Below, piece by piece: positions 1-9,231 of a stretch of 35,709 nucleotides of DNA. The stretch comes from Phycisphaerales bacterium. GTDB lineage: Bacteria; Planctomycetota; Phycisphaerae; Phycisphaerales; SM1A02. The translations under genes were made by a program, and so were the position numbers. Position 1 is the first letter of the stretch; each line of letters begins with the position of its first letter. A model generated the notes under the pieces. The model saw nothing but the letters and a program-made list of their open reading frames with translations. It was not told the DNA's origin and ran no database searches. The stretch spans positions 1 through 35,709 of the forward strand of contig JASMMN010000094.1 in assembly GCA_030748155.1 (NCBI GenBank). The letters run 5' to 3'.

Positions 1-1277
1 ATCGCCTCGGTAAGCAGGTTGATTAGTGTGACATTCTTCCCACCGCGTGTCTTGAGTGGTCTTCGGTCACTACCGAGTACCGAACCGAATCCCGTATGCG
101 AGAGTTGAACCGCATCACCATCCGGCGTGACGTTCCATCCCGCAAGCGCCGCCGCATCAAAGACATCCTGAAAATGATCATGCTGACGCGCATCAACGAC
201 GTAGATACACTGTGTGGCTCCGGTCTCCTGTGTGCGGCATCTCACAGCGGCCAGATCGGTTGTGGCATACAGAAACCCACCATCGGACTTCCGGATGATC
301 ATTGCTCGATCACGATTATCAAACCGAACAACCATGGCACCATCGTCTTCACAACAGAGATTGCGATCCTGAAACCACTCCATCACACCCTGTAGGTGAT
401 CACGATAAAAGGATTCGCCCCGATTGTTCTCTGATCCCATGTCGATGCCGAGCATGTCAACCGCTTCGGACATGGCAGTGAGCGTCACAGCAATGAGCGA
501 TTGCCAGTCGGCGATCAACCCAGCGTCACCAGCCTGCAGCAACACCAGTGTTTCACCGGCAGCGGACCGTACTTCCGCAGCACCGGCATTCTGTGCTTCG
601 AGTTCGGCGATGTGGTGTGGCCCAACCTGTTTGGAGACGGCCGCCTCCAACCCTCTGATATCTGCTGTCGCCGCAGCCTGTACGGTGCGGTAAGCGGTAT
701 CCAGATCGGTCAGCGTGAGCGACGCAAGATCTGCCCCCTGGCTCCGCAGTTCATGCAGCACCATGGCGATAGGCAGTCCCCAGTCGCCAAGATGATTTTC
801 CCGGTGGACGACATGACCAAGCCTCTCGAGAATGCGGGCAAAGGCGTCTCCGATGATGGTCGATCGGAGATGTCCGACATGCATCTGTTTGGCGACGTTC
901 ACACCACACATGTCGATGACGACATCGCCGGCATCTTCGTCCGGAACAACACCGAGATCTGGTGTGTCCATCGCAGTCAGCGTGTCGAGCAGGGCGGAGT
1001 TATCGAGTCGAATATTGATGAATCCAGGTCCGGCGACCTCGGGTGGATCTGCCAACCCATCGAGATCAACAGCGTCCACCAACGCCTCCGCGACTTCTCG
1101 CGGAGCGCGTGCAAGTCGTTTGCCGAGTCCCATGGCCACATTGCACTGGAAGTCGCCGAGATCGGGTTTCGATGCGGGGCGAACTGCCGGATCAATACCG
1201 GCATACTCCTGCCCGGCAATTGCAACAATCGCTCTGGTGAAAGCTTCAGTGAGACGTTGGGCGGGATCAGCAGGCAT
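1..1277 (-). CDS. argS: Arginyl-tRNA synthetase (C-terminal part cut off by window edge)
   Basis: Minus-strand reading from ATG at 1277: MPADPAQRLTEAFTRAIVAIAGQEY...VVIDMCGVNVAKQMHVGHLRSTIIGDAFARILERLGHVVHRENHLGDWG... contains the class I HVGHLRSTIIGD signature and HLGDWG. The frame is open to position 1, so it is absent from the ORF track. Confidence 0.95.
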   Translation of the reverse strand, partial: MPADPAQRLTEAFTRAIVAIAGQEYAGIDPAVRPASKPDLGDFQCNVAMGLGKRLARAPREVAEALVDAVDLDGLADPPEVAGPGFINIRLDNSALLDTLTAMDTPDLGVVPDEDAGDVVIDMCGVNVAKQMHVGHLRSTIIGDAFARILERLGHVVHRENHLGDWGLPIAMVLHELRSQGADLASLTLTDLDTAYRTVQAAATADIRGLEAAVSKQVGPHHIAELEAQNAGAAEVRSAAGETLVLLQAGDAGLIADWQSLIAVTLTAMSEAVDMLGIDMGSENNRGESFYRDHLQGVMEWFQDRNLCCEDDGAMVVRFDNRDRAMIIRKSDGGFLYATTDLAAVRCRTQETGATQCIYVVDARQHDHFQDVFDAAALAGWNVTPDGDAVQLSHTGFGSVLGSDRRPLKTRGGKNVTLINLLTEA

Positions 1278-1335
1278 GGGTCGGGCAGTTTAGTGGCCAC
1301 CGGAGCGGACCGGGAGTTGGAGGGGGGGATCGATT

Positions 1336-2478
1336 ATGATGGTCGGTCTCATGGCGAGTCCCACCACCGAACCAACGACGATGCTTGAGAAGATCGATCG
1401 ATGCGGCGATTTGGCGCATCGACCACGGGTGCTGCTCGGCAAGATGGGGCTGGATGGGCATGACCGCGGCGTCAAGTTGATTGCGAGAGCTCTTCGAGAC
1501 AGCGGTGTACACGTGATCTACTCGGGACTCTGGCAGACGCCACGAAGCCTCGCGATCTCCGCTCGTGATGAAGACGTGGATTGCATCGCGGTTTCCATGA
1601 TGAGCAACTCGCACAATGTGCTGGTTCCCAGTTTGATCGAGTCCTGTCGGGAACTCGGATGCAGCGGTATCCGGATCAATGTTGGTGGAATTATCCCCCA
1701 AGAAGATGTACAAGGCATGCTCGATGCCGGGGTACATCGCGTGTTCCACACGGGAACCAGCATGCTTGGCATCGTCGATGCCGTCGCGGACGCGGTTCAA
1801 CCATATGAGTCGCCAGATTCAGAAACCACAAAGCAATCACAACTCGCTAGGGCCATCAGCCTCTGCTGTGAGGGACATACGACCGATCATCCGACAAAGC
1901 GACCCGCTCGCATCATCGGCCTGACGGGCTCACCGGGCGCCGGCAAGAGCACACTTGTTGCTGCGATGGCAAGTGAGTTACATGCTCGTGGCGAAAAACT
2001 GGCCGTTGTCGCATTCGATCCAATGAGCCCGATTACCAGTGGAGCACTGCTTGGAGACCGACTGCGAGTGGATTTCAACACCGTCGGCGAATCGGTCTTC
2101 TATCGATCTCTGGCGGTTGTCGGTGAGGATTACCAGCACCTGCCGTCTATTCTCGATTTGCTCGGTGGTGCCGGGTATGAGCAGGTTGTCGTTGAAACCG
2201 TCGGGTCCGGCCAGAGCGATGTTGCTATTCGCGAGCATGTCGATTCCACGGTTGTGGTTGTCGTTCCGGGCATGGGCGATGCCGTGCAGATGGACAAGGC
2301 GGGCATTCTGGAGATCGCCGACACCTTTGTTGTGAACAAGGCCGATTTTGCCGGTGAGGCCAGACTCGTGCGGGAATTGCTGGACATCGCGACGGGCCGT
2401 CCTATCTTCGAGACAATCGCGACGCGAGGTCAGGGAATCGAGAAACTGGTGCAGCACCTCTTCCCCTCTGCCTCCTGA
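1336..2478 (+). CDS. Fusion of a methylmalonyl-CoA mutase-type B12-binding domain and a MeaB/ArgK-type GTPase
   Basis: N-terminal half RPRVLLGKMGLDGHDRGVKLIARAL...GGIIPQEDVQGMLDAGV has the DxHxxG cobalamin motif. C-terminal half has P-loop GSPGAGKST, ETVGSGQSD and NKAD. No mutase catalytic (TIM barrel) domain. Confidence 0.92.
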   Translation: MMVGLMASPTTEPTTMLEKIDRCGDLAHRPRVLLGKMGLDGHDRGVKLIARALRDSGVHVIYSGLWQTPRSLAISARDEDVDCIAVSMMSNSHNVLVPSLIESCRELGCSGIRINVGGIIPQEDVQGMLDAGVHRVFHTGTSMLGIVDAVADAVQPYESPDSETTKQSQLARAISLCCEGHTTDHPTKRPARIIGLTGSPGAGKSTLVAAMASELHARGEKLAVVAFDPMSPITSGALLGDRLRVDFNTVGESVFYRSLAVVGEDYQHLPSILDLLGGAGYEQVVVETVGSGQSDVAIREHVDSTVVVVVPGMGDAVQMDKAGILEIADTFVVNKADFAGEARLVRELLDIATGRPIFETIATRGQGIEKLVQHLFPSAS

Positions 2479-2502
2479 TCTCCGGCGTACACTGCCAACA
2501 CG

Positions 2503-4917
2503 ATGGCAGACACTGCGGCGCCGACCCAACAGCACCACGAACCGGTTACCGAACTTGCCCGCGACCTGCGGCTCTTCGATGTGACGATGGTTGGTGTCGG
2601 TGCCATGATCGGTGCCGGCATCTTCGCCTTGACGGGAATCGCGGCAGGCAAGGCGGGACCTGGACTTCTCCTCGCCTTCTGCCTCAATGGTGTTCTCACG
2701 CTGTGCACAGCGATGGTCTACGCCGAGGTGGGCAGCGCCGTTCCAGCTGCTGGCGGTGGGTATCTGTGGGCTCGGCTTGGTCTTCCCGGCCCAGTGGCAT
2801 TCTTGACCGGGTGGATGGATTGGCTGGCCCACGCCGTCGCAGGATCGCTGTACGCGGTGGTCTTCGGTGCCTATGTTGTCTGGGGTGCCCAGACGATTCT
2901 CGGGCTGGGTGAACCGCCGACCGGTGCGGGGGGCAGTGAGGGGGTGGGCACACTGTTTGGCATGCCTGCATGGCCGATTGCCAAGGGTTTGACGCTCGCG
3001 GTGTGCCTGTTGTTTCTCTGGATCAACCATCGCGGTTCAAGTGAGACCGGCAAGGCCGGGAACATCATCACAGTCTCGAAGATCATCGTCATCGGCATCT
3101 TCATTGTCGCCGGCCTGTTTGCGATGGTTGGGAGCGGGGAAGAGGTGGTCGGCCAGAAGTTCACACCATTTCTCCCGGAAGGGTTCAATGGAGTGCTTGT
3201 AGCGATGGGCCTTACCTTCATCGCCTTTGAGGGGTACGAGATCATCGTGCAGGCTGGCGAGGAGGTGATCGAACCACGCAAGAACATTCCAAAAGCGGTC
3301 TTTTTGTCGCTGCTCATTGTGATTCCGATCTACATATTGGTCGCCATCGTGTGTCTTGGTGCGCTGGTCATTCCACCCGATGTCATTGAGACGACCGGTT
3401 GGAGCGCCGGAGAGACATGGCGGTACCTAGCGGGTCTGGGCGAGACCGGCGTGGCGGTGGCGGCCAATGCCTTCCTTCCATGGGGTTTTGGCGCGATTCT
3501 GCTGGTGATTGGCGCCGTGCTTTCCACCATGAGCGCGCTCAATGCCACGACATTCTCATCAACCCGTGTGTCATTCGCCATGGGTCGCGACCGGTTCCTT
3601 CCAGCAGCACTTTCTCATGTGTCACCAAGAACCAGAACACCAACCATCGCGCTTGCGGCCAGCGGTGTGTTGATCGTCTCCGTGGCGATTCTGCTCGATG
3701 CCGAGATGGTTGCAAGTGCCACTTGCGCCATGTTTCTACTGGTGTTCGCCATGGTGAACATCTCGTCAATCGTCATTCGCCGCAAGTACGGGGACAAACT
3801 GCACTATGGATATCTGGTTCCAGGTGGCCCGGTCATACCAATCGTCGCAGCGGTCGGGCAAGTCGTGTTGGTGGTCTGGCTGCTCTCATCCCAGCCCTTG
3901 ATGTTGTGGCTCACAGTAGGTTGGGTGGCTGTTGGCCTTGGCATCTACTACTCATGGTCCAGATCACAGGAGCATGCCTTCAGGGCTTCGCCGGTGATCT
4001 ATGAACAGACTCCACACGTTCTCACATCAACACATCAGGTGCTCGTGCCAGTTGCGAACCCGGCGACAGCAGGATCGTTGGTGGAACTGGCGGCCAGATT
4101 GACCGATCCAACAGACACTGCGGTGACGGTGCTCAATGTCGTTCAGGTGCCGGAGCAACTTCCGTTCGAATCGACCGAACCATTCGTGAAGGAGGGCAGA
4201 GTGGTTGTCGAGAAGGCAATGGCCTTCACCGAGACCATGGGTCGCGAAGTGGCTGGCTTGGTTCGGGTGAGCCGGCATCCAGGTCAGTCCATTGTCGAGA
4301 CCGTGACCGAGCGAAAAATCGACACGCTTGTCATGGGATGGACCGGACCGAAACGAGGACCGCGTCGCATGCGGACGATTGTGATTGGCGAGCAGATCGA
4401 CACAGTCATTCGCCGCGCTGATTGCGACACGGTTATTTTGCGTGGATCGGTTCCATCCGAACCAAAGCGGATCGTGGTACCCGTTGCCCATCCGAAGCAG
4501 GGTCGCTTTGCAATGGGTATCGCCGCCCACCTTGCCGGGCCATCCACGATCATCGAAGCGGTTCGCGTAATAGCCGACCCCAACGACAAAGAATCTGCCG
4601 AGAAGCGACTGCATGTGGACCTGTTCGGGGAAGATGGATCTCCAGATCTTCCCGGGGTGGAGTGGCCGGTAGAGTTGACGGTTGTGGTTGCAAGTGACAT
4701 CACCGACGCGCTGGTTGAAGCGGGTGACCGCGCTGACATATTGATTCTCGGCGCTTCGATGGGCGGCTGGCGTGGCAGCATGTTCAGCCCGATTCAATAT
4801 GGCGTTGCGGAGCGGTGGCAAGGGCCGCTGTTGCTGGTTCGGATGCGGAGTGGCGCTGCGAAGTTCGCCGCGCACCGCACAATCGACTTCCTTGTCTCAA
4901 CGGATCCAGAAGCATGA
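2503..4917 (+). CDS. APC-family amino acid permease with two C-terminal universal stress protein (USP)-like domains
   Basis: N-term DVTMVGVGAMIGAGIFALTGIAAGKAGPG is typical of cationic amino acid/APC transporters, with multiple hydrophobic helices. From about aa 505 there are two USP-like modules (HQVLVPVANPATAGSLVELAARL..., KRIVVPVAHPKQGRFAMGIAAHL...ILILGASMGGWRGSMFSPIQYGVAERWQGPLLLVR). Confidence 0.9.
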   Translation: MADTAAPTQQHHEPVTELARDLRLFDVTMVGVGAMIGAGIFALTGIAAGKAGPGLLLAFCLNGVLTLCTAMVYAEVGSAVPAAGGGYLWARLGLPGPVAFLTGWMDWLAHAVAGSLYAVVFGAYVVWGAQTILGLGEPPTGAGGSEGVGTLFGMPAWPIAKGLTLAVCLLFLWINHRGSSETGKAGNIITVSKIIVIGIFIVAGLFAMVGSGEEVVGQKFTPFLPEGFNGVLVAMGLTFIAFEGYEIIVQAGEEVIEPRKNIPKAVFLSLLIVIPIYILVAIVCLGALVIPPDVIETTGWSAGETWRYLAGLGETGVAVAANAFLPWGFGAILLVIGAVLSTMSALNATTFSSTRVSFAMGRDRFLPAALSHVSPRTRTPTIALAASGVLIVSVAILLDAEMVASATCAMFLLVFAMVNISSIVIRRKYGDKLHYGYLVPGGPVIPIVAAVGQVVLVVWLLSSQPLMLWLTVGWVAVGLGIYYSWSRSQEHAFRASPVIYEQTPHVLTSTHQVLVPVANPATAGSLVELAARLTDPTDTAVTVLNVVQVPEQLPFESTEPFVKEGRVVVEKAMAFTETMGREVAGLVRVSRHPGQSIVETVTERKIDTLVMGWTGPKRGPRRMRTIVIGEQIDTVIRRADCDTVILRGSVPSEPKRIVVPVAHPKQGRFAMGIAAHLAGPSTIIEAVRVIADPNDKESAEKRLHVDLFGEDGSPDLPGVEWPVELTVVVASDITDALVEAGDRADILILGASMGGWRGSMFSPIQYGVAERWQGPLLLVRMRSGAAKFAAHRTIDFLVSTDPEA

Positions 4918-5165
4918 GTATCCGAGATCTACGAAAGATGGGCCTGTTGAAGCCAGAATCTCAGTGGCAGGATCGTGCGCCCAGATCAAGCGTGCCGGTG
5001 TGCTGGACGGTCTTGTGGACAGCCCTTGCCATCATCGGATGCGTGCTGATGGTTCGGGGTGACGGCGGTGGATTGACATGGATCGGCTTGGCCGGCTTCG
5101 TTGTTGCGTTGTTTGGATTTGTCCGACTCAACATTGGTTCGGTGCAGGCTGGTGGGTTGAAGTAG
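4914..5165 (+). CDS. Small membrane protein, unknown function
   Basis: ATGA overlap with the permease stop. MSIRDLRKMGLLKPESQWQDR... with two hydrophobic stretches (VCWTVLWTALAIIGCVLMV, LTWIGLAGFVVALFGFV). Confidence 0.6.
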   Translation: MSIRDLRKMGLLKPESQWQDRAPRSSVPVCWTVLWTALAIIGCVLMVRGDGGGLTWIGLAGFVVALFGFVRLNIGSVQAGGLK

Positions 5166-5203
5166 TCAGAGGGGTCGGATCTACACAACGCATTCTCATG
5201 CCA

Positions 5204-6766
5204 TCAGTCGATAGCATCCCTTTGGCAGATCTCAAAGTCCATGATCGATTTCACATCACCGACAGACAGTGAGGCAATGTTGTTGAATCGGGAGATGATC
5301 TGCGATGGATCTTCCATGGCGAGCGAACCGAGCACGTCCGACTTGTGACTCAAAATGTCCTCGAGATCGGCTGCGGTGTTCCGGGCGTGGCCAGATGGAT
5401 ACATCACGAGTCCACTGTCAAAGTTAGTGCCATCCTTCAATGTGATCACCACAGAAGTCGGGATGCCGTCGGGATACCTGCTGTCGTATTCATCGCCACC
5501 GTGTTCGAAGGCGATCAAATCCATGAGTGAGCGGGTGGTGCTGTTGACAATCGCATTGCGGCCATAATCCTCAGGAAGGAGCATGAGCGCCTTCCACCAC
5601 GAGTCATTGCCATCAGCAATTGCGCCAGTTCCCACCTCCGCCGCGAGATCAATCGCCTTGCGAAGCATGGTGGAGACGATATAGACCATCGAATGGTCCG
5701 CACTTTGCCGTGTGCGTGGGTCACGCTTGGCGGGGTCGCCGATGATTCCAAATGCGGGCTCGTAGGCGACGATTCGAACCTCCTTGAGTGACTCCGGGTG
5801 TTCCAGAATTGTCGGATTGGTGGAGATGAGATCAATCAGACCCTGCAACGCACCGGCACTCTGGTGTTCATAGAGACCAAGCTTGAAGTGCATGCCCATG
5901 ACCGCAAAGTCATCGCCGCTGTGGGTCAGTGTCAGATCGAATGGCGAATCACCATTCGTAGGTTCAAATTGCCGCCAGATCGCCTCCGGGTTTCGGAATA
6001 TATCTTTCGGTCCGATGAAGCCGCGCATGGATCGCTGCATGCAGAGCACCGCCACCTCGGTGCTGATGGCTGCCGAGGCACCCTTGGAGTCGGACAACTG
6101 CTTTCCGGCGCGAATGGCTCGCCACGGAATGTAGTGAGCGACCACCATGCCGATGGCGGATTCGATCTGCTCCGGGGTGGCACCGCACATGGCACCGTAT
6201 ACGGCTGCTGATCCAATAGCCCCATGCACCACATGGTCAATTTTGTACGATTTGAGACTGAAGACTTCTGCAAGTCGACCGCGGATTTCATCGAGACAGA
6301 TCATGCCGCGCAGCGCGGCACCGCCACCGAGACCAGCAACTTGTGCAGCAGCCAGGGGAACAGCGTAGAAATCATTGTGCCCGAACTCACCCGCTGTATG
6401 ACCAAGTGCCGGGTTGAAACCAAAGTTGGTGCCGTTGCTGTCCCACTCCCGCACAGCCGAGGCGTTGGCGAGTATTGCCTTTTCCGGTGAGAGAGGACTG
6501 GTGCATCCGAACATCGTGGCACCGCCCTCCTGTTGGTATCCAGCCGCCTCATCTCGAAGCACACACGGAGCGTTGGTTTGCAGGGCAATCGCCGAGAGTC
6601 CGCACAACACGCTGTCGACGAGGAACTGTGTCGTCCGGTTCTCGACATTGGTGCTTGGCGCACCAATGGTTCCCGACATGAAGTCACACGCGAACCGTCC
6701 AATGCCCAGAGCCTGATTAGAGTCGCGGCCCAAGGTGATGGTGGTTTCGGTTGCTGTGGCGGTCAT
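5204..6766 (-). CDS. MmgE/PrpD family protein (2-methylcitrate dehydratase-like)
   Basis: Likely start MTATATETTITLG at 6766. ...SVLCGLSAIALQTNAPCVLRDEA...AILANASAVREWDSNGTN...GHNDFYAVPLAAAQ...GASAAISTEVAVLCMQRSMRGF matches the MmgE/PrpD fold pattern. Confidence 0.88.
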   Translation of the reverse strand: MTATATETTITLGRDSNQALGIGRFACDFMSGTIGAPSTNVENRTTQFLVDSVLCGLSAIALQTNAPCVLRDEAAGYQQEGGATMFGCTSPLSPEKAILANASAVREWDSNGTNFGFNPALGHTAGEFGHNDFYAVPLAAAQVAGLGGGAALRGMICLDEIRGRLAEVFSLKSYKIDHVVHGAIGSAAVYGAMCGATPEQIESAIGMVVAHYIPWRAIRAGKQLSDSKGASAAISTEVAVLCMQRSMRGFIGPKDIFRNPEAIWRQFEPTNGDSPFDLTLTHSGDDFAVMGMHFKLGLYEHQSAGALQGLIDLISTNPTILEHPESLKEVRIVAYEPAFGIIGDPAKRDPRTRQSADHSMVYIVSTMLRKAIDLAAEVGTGAIADGNDSWWKALMLLPEDYGRNAIVNSTTRSLMDLIAFEHGGDEYDSRYPDGIPTSVVITLKDGTNFDSGLVMYPSGHARNTAADLEDILSHKSDVLGSLAMEDPSQIISRFNNIASLSVGDVKSIMDFEICQRDAID

Positions 6767-6779
6767 GGCGTCGGCATCC

Positions 6780-7775
6780 TTATTGGTGATTTTCAAAGAG
6801 ATCCACCTCGTCTGTGGATCCGAGAACCACACTGGTACGTTCATGCAGCGTGGTGGGGCGCAGATCGAGTATGCGTGTCCCAGATGTTGTGATGGCACGC
6901 CCCCCAGCCTGCTCGATGAGCATCGCCATTGGCATTGCTTCGTAGAGCAGCCGGAGTTTGCCATCCGGCCGGTCAGTGGTCGCCGGGTAGATGAAGATGC
7001 CTCCCTTGAGCAGCGTGCGATGTACATCGGCGACCATCGACCCGATGTATCGGGACGAGTAGTTGTGCTCATGCGCCCAACTCAAGTATGAGCGGACGCC
7101 ATCCGGAAATCGACTTGAGTAGGCTTCGTTGATCGAGTAGATGGGCCGGGCGTGTGGCATGGTGACGCCGCGCTTGGCGAGTACATAGGAACCAATGGAG
7201 TGGTCGAGCACGAACATATCGACACCGTGCCCAGTGGTGAGCATGAAGATTGTGGATGACCCATAGAGCACATATCCAGCCGCGACAATTATGGCATCGG
7301 GCGAAAGAATGGCATCTACACCCCCCTTCCCATCATCAGGCAGCCGGACGATGCCGAAGATCGTTCCAACACCAACAGAGACATCGATGTTGGAAGAGCC
7401 GTCGAGTGGGTCAAAGAACACGGCATAGCGACCACCCTCGTCCCGGGTCCTGAGCACCGTCGGTTCTTCGTCTTCCTCACTGACGAGAACGCCGATATTG
7501 GCGCGGCTTCCGAGGCACGACTTGATGATGTCGTTTGCAATGACGTCGAGTTTCTGCTGCCGCTCTCCGTGGGTGTTCTCGGCGGACAATTCTCCAAGCA
7601 CATCTTCGATGCGGGCGCGGCGGACCTTGTTGCCGATGGTCTTGGTCGCCAGTGAAATGGCCGAGAGGATCCACGAGAAGTCGCCAGTCGCCCCAGGATG
7701 AGCTCGTTCGCCGGCGAGTACGTGGCTCTGGAGCGACATGAGGTTGTCATCGGTCCAAATGGTCGTATCGGCCAT
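6780..7775 (-). CDS. fbp: Fructose-1,6-bisphosphatase class I
   Basis: MADTTIWTDDNLMSLQSHVL...GRYAVFFDPLDGSSNIDVSVGVGTIFGI...GGIFIYPATTDRPDGKLRLLYEAMPMAMLIEQAGG. FDPLDGSSNID and the C-terminal signature are diagnostic. Strong SD (GGAGG) upstream on the minus strand. Confidence 0.97.
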   Translation of the reverse strand: MADTTIWTDDNLMSLQSHVLAGERAHPGATGDFSWILSAISLATKTIGNKVRRARIEDVLGELSAENTHGERQQKLDVIANDIIKSCLGSRANIGVLVSEEDEEPTVLRTRDEGGRYAVFFDPLDGSSNIDVSVGVGTIFGIVRLPDDGKGGVDAILSPDAIIVAAGYVLYGSSTIFMLTTGHGVDMFVLDHSIGSYVLAKRGVTMPHARPIYSINEAYSSRFPDGVRSYLSWAHEHNYSSRYIGSMVADVHRTLLKGGIFIYPATTDRPDGKLRLLYEAMPMAMLIEQAGGRAITTSGTRILDLRPTTLHERTSVVLGSTDEVDLFENHQ

Positions 7776-7921
7776 GTGGGGAGCCTCCTGTGCCGGGGCG
7801 GGAGCAGGGTAGAGCGGGTACGATTCCGGGTCCCTTGCCTGCTGTTGCCGTGGAAGGCCCCCCATGGTAGCCGACCGACAAGGGATCGACCCCGACCTCA
7901 AACACCCATGGAGTTTCAACC

Positions 7922-9094
7922 ATGACTTCCAGCGTGATTCTCTCCGCCCGTCGCACACCAGTTGGACGCTTCTTTGGAGGCTTCAGTCGCACTCCCGCCC
8001 CCCAACTCGGCGCGCTTGCGGTAGAGGCCGCATTGGAATCAGCGGGCGTGGATGCAGTCGCAGTCGATGAGTGCATCATGGGATGTGTGTTGCAGGCCGG
8101 CCTCGGACAGAATCCTGCGCGGCAGGCAGCGCTCAAGGGTGGCCTTCCAGCGTCGGTGAGCGCCCAGACTGTCAACAAGGTCTGTGGCTCTGGATTGCAA
8201 GCGGTGATGACTGCGGATCAGTCGATCAGAGCGGACGACAACCGTGTTGTCGTAGCAGGTGGTTTCGAGAACATGACGCGGGCGCCACACTACGCCGACG
8301 TTCGATCTGGAATCAAGTTCGGTCCGGGCACACTGCATGACCACATGGCCCATGATGGACTCGAGTGCGCTTTCGAAGGTTGGGGTATGGGAATGGCCGC
8401 CGAGCACACCGCGGCGAAGCACGGCATCAGCCGTGAGGACATGGATACATTCGCCGCCGAGTCACACCAGAAGGCGGCAAAGGCTGCGGCAGAAGGCTGG
8501 TTTGATGCCGAGATCATTCCCTTGACCGCCGAGCAGATAAGTGCGCGGGCCGATGTTACTGCCGACGAGGGTGTTCGTGCCGACGCAAGCGCCGAGTCCA
8601 TGGGGAAACTGCGGACGGCCTTCAAAAAGGATGGCACCGTCACAGCGGGTAACGCCTCGCAGATCAGCGACGGAGCCGCCGCGGTCGTTGTCGCCTCGGA
8701 GGAAGCCGCCGCCGCGTGCGGCGCTTCGCCAATGGCCAGAATTCTCGCCACCAACACAGTTGGTGTGGAACCCAAGGATCTCTTCGAGGCACCCGGGTAT
8801 GGTGTCGCCGCGCTGATCGAATCGGCGGGTCTCACCCTCGGCGACATCGACCTTTTTGAGCTCAACGAGGCCTTTGCCGCTCAGGCACTCTGCAATATGC
8901 GGTATCTCGACATTGACCCGGCCAAGGTCAATATCTGCGGCGGCGCGATTGCCATCGGCCACCCCATCGGCGGCTCGGGTGCCCGCATTCTCGTGACCCT
9001 CCTCAATCAGATGCAACGTCTCGACGCCAAGTACGGCGTTGCCAGCCTCTGCCTCGGTGGTGGCAATGCGGTCTCGATGCTGCTCACCCGGTAG
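7922..9094 (+). CDS. Acetyl-CoA C-acetyltransferase / thiolase
   Basis: [17 protein letters not shown]...[40 protein letters not shown]...[25 protein letters not shown]...[14 protein letters not shown]; thiolase signatures 1-3. Confidence 0.96.
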   Translation: [390 protein letters not shown]

Positions 9095-9101
9095 CACCAA
9101 T

Positions 9102-9144
9102 GGTCAGCCCCGGGGCTTTGGGGGCCCCCGAGGGGCCTTGGACC
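9102..9144. terminator. GC-rich stem-loop just downstream of the thiolase gene (terminator-like, no clear U-tract)
   Basis: GGTC..GCCCC.GGGGC tttgggg GCCCC..GGGGC..GACC: nested stems of 4, 5 and 5 bp starting 8 nt after the thiolase stop. Confidence 0.4.
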
Positions 9145-9231
9145 ACGTTTCGATTTGCTAATCTGGATAGAGAGGGATTGATTCGCGGTCAGAGCCGAAC
9201 AACATTCGGGATCGATCTCAGGAGGTCCGAT

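Noticed and set aside
501-1388. 295-aa plus ORF opposite argS
   Set aside because: argS class I signature is on the minus strand; the plus frame is compositionally antisense.
1978-3030. 350-aa minus ORF opposite the B12/GTPase fusion and permease
   Set aside because: Low-complexity R/H/G/Q-rich translation typical of antisense frames in high-GC DNA; both plus-strand genes are strongly supported.
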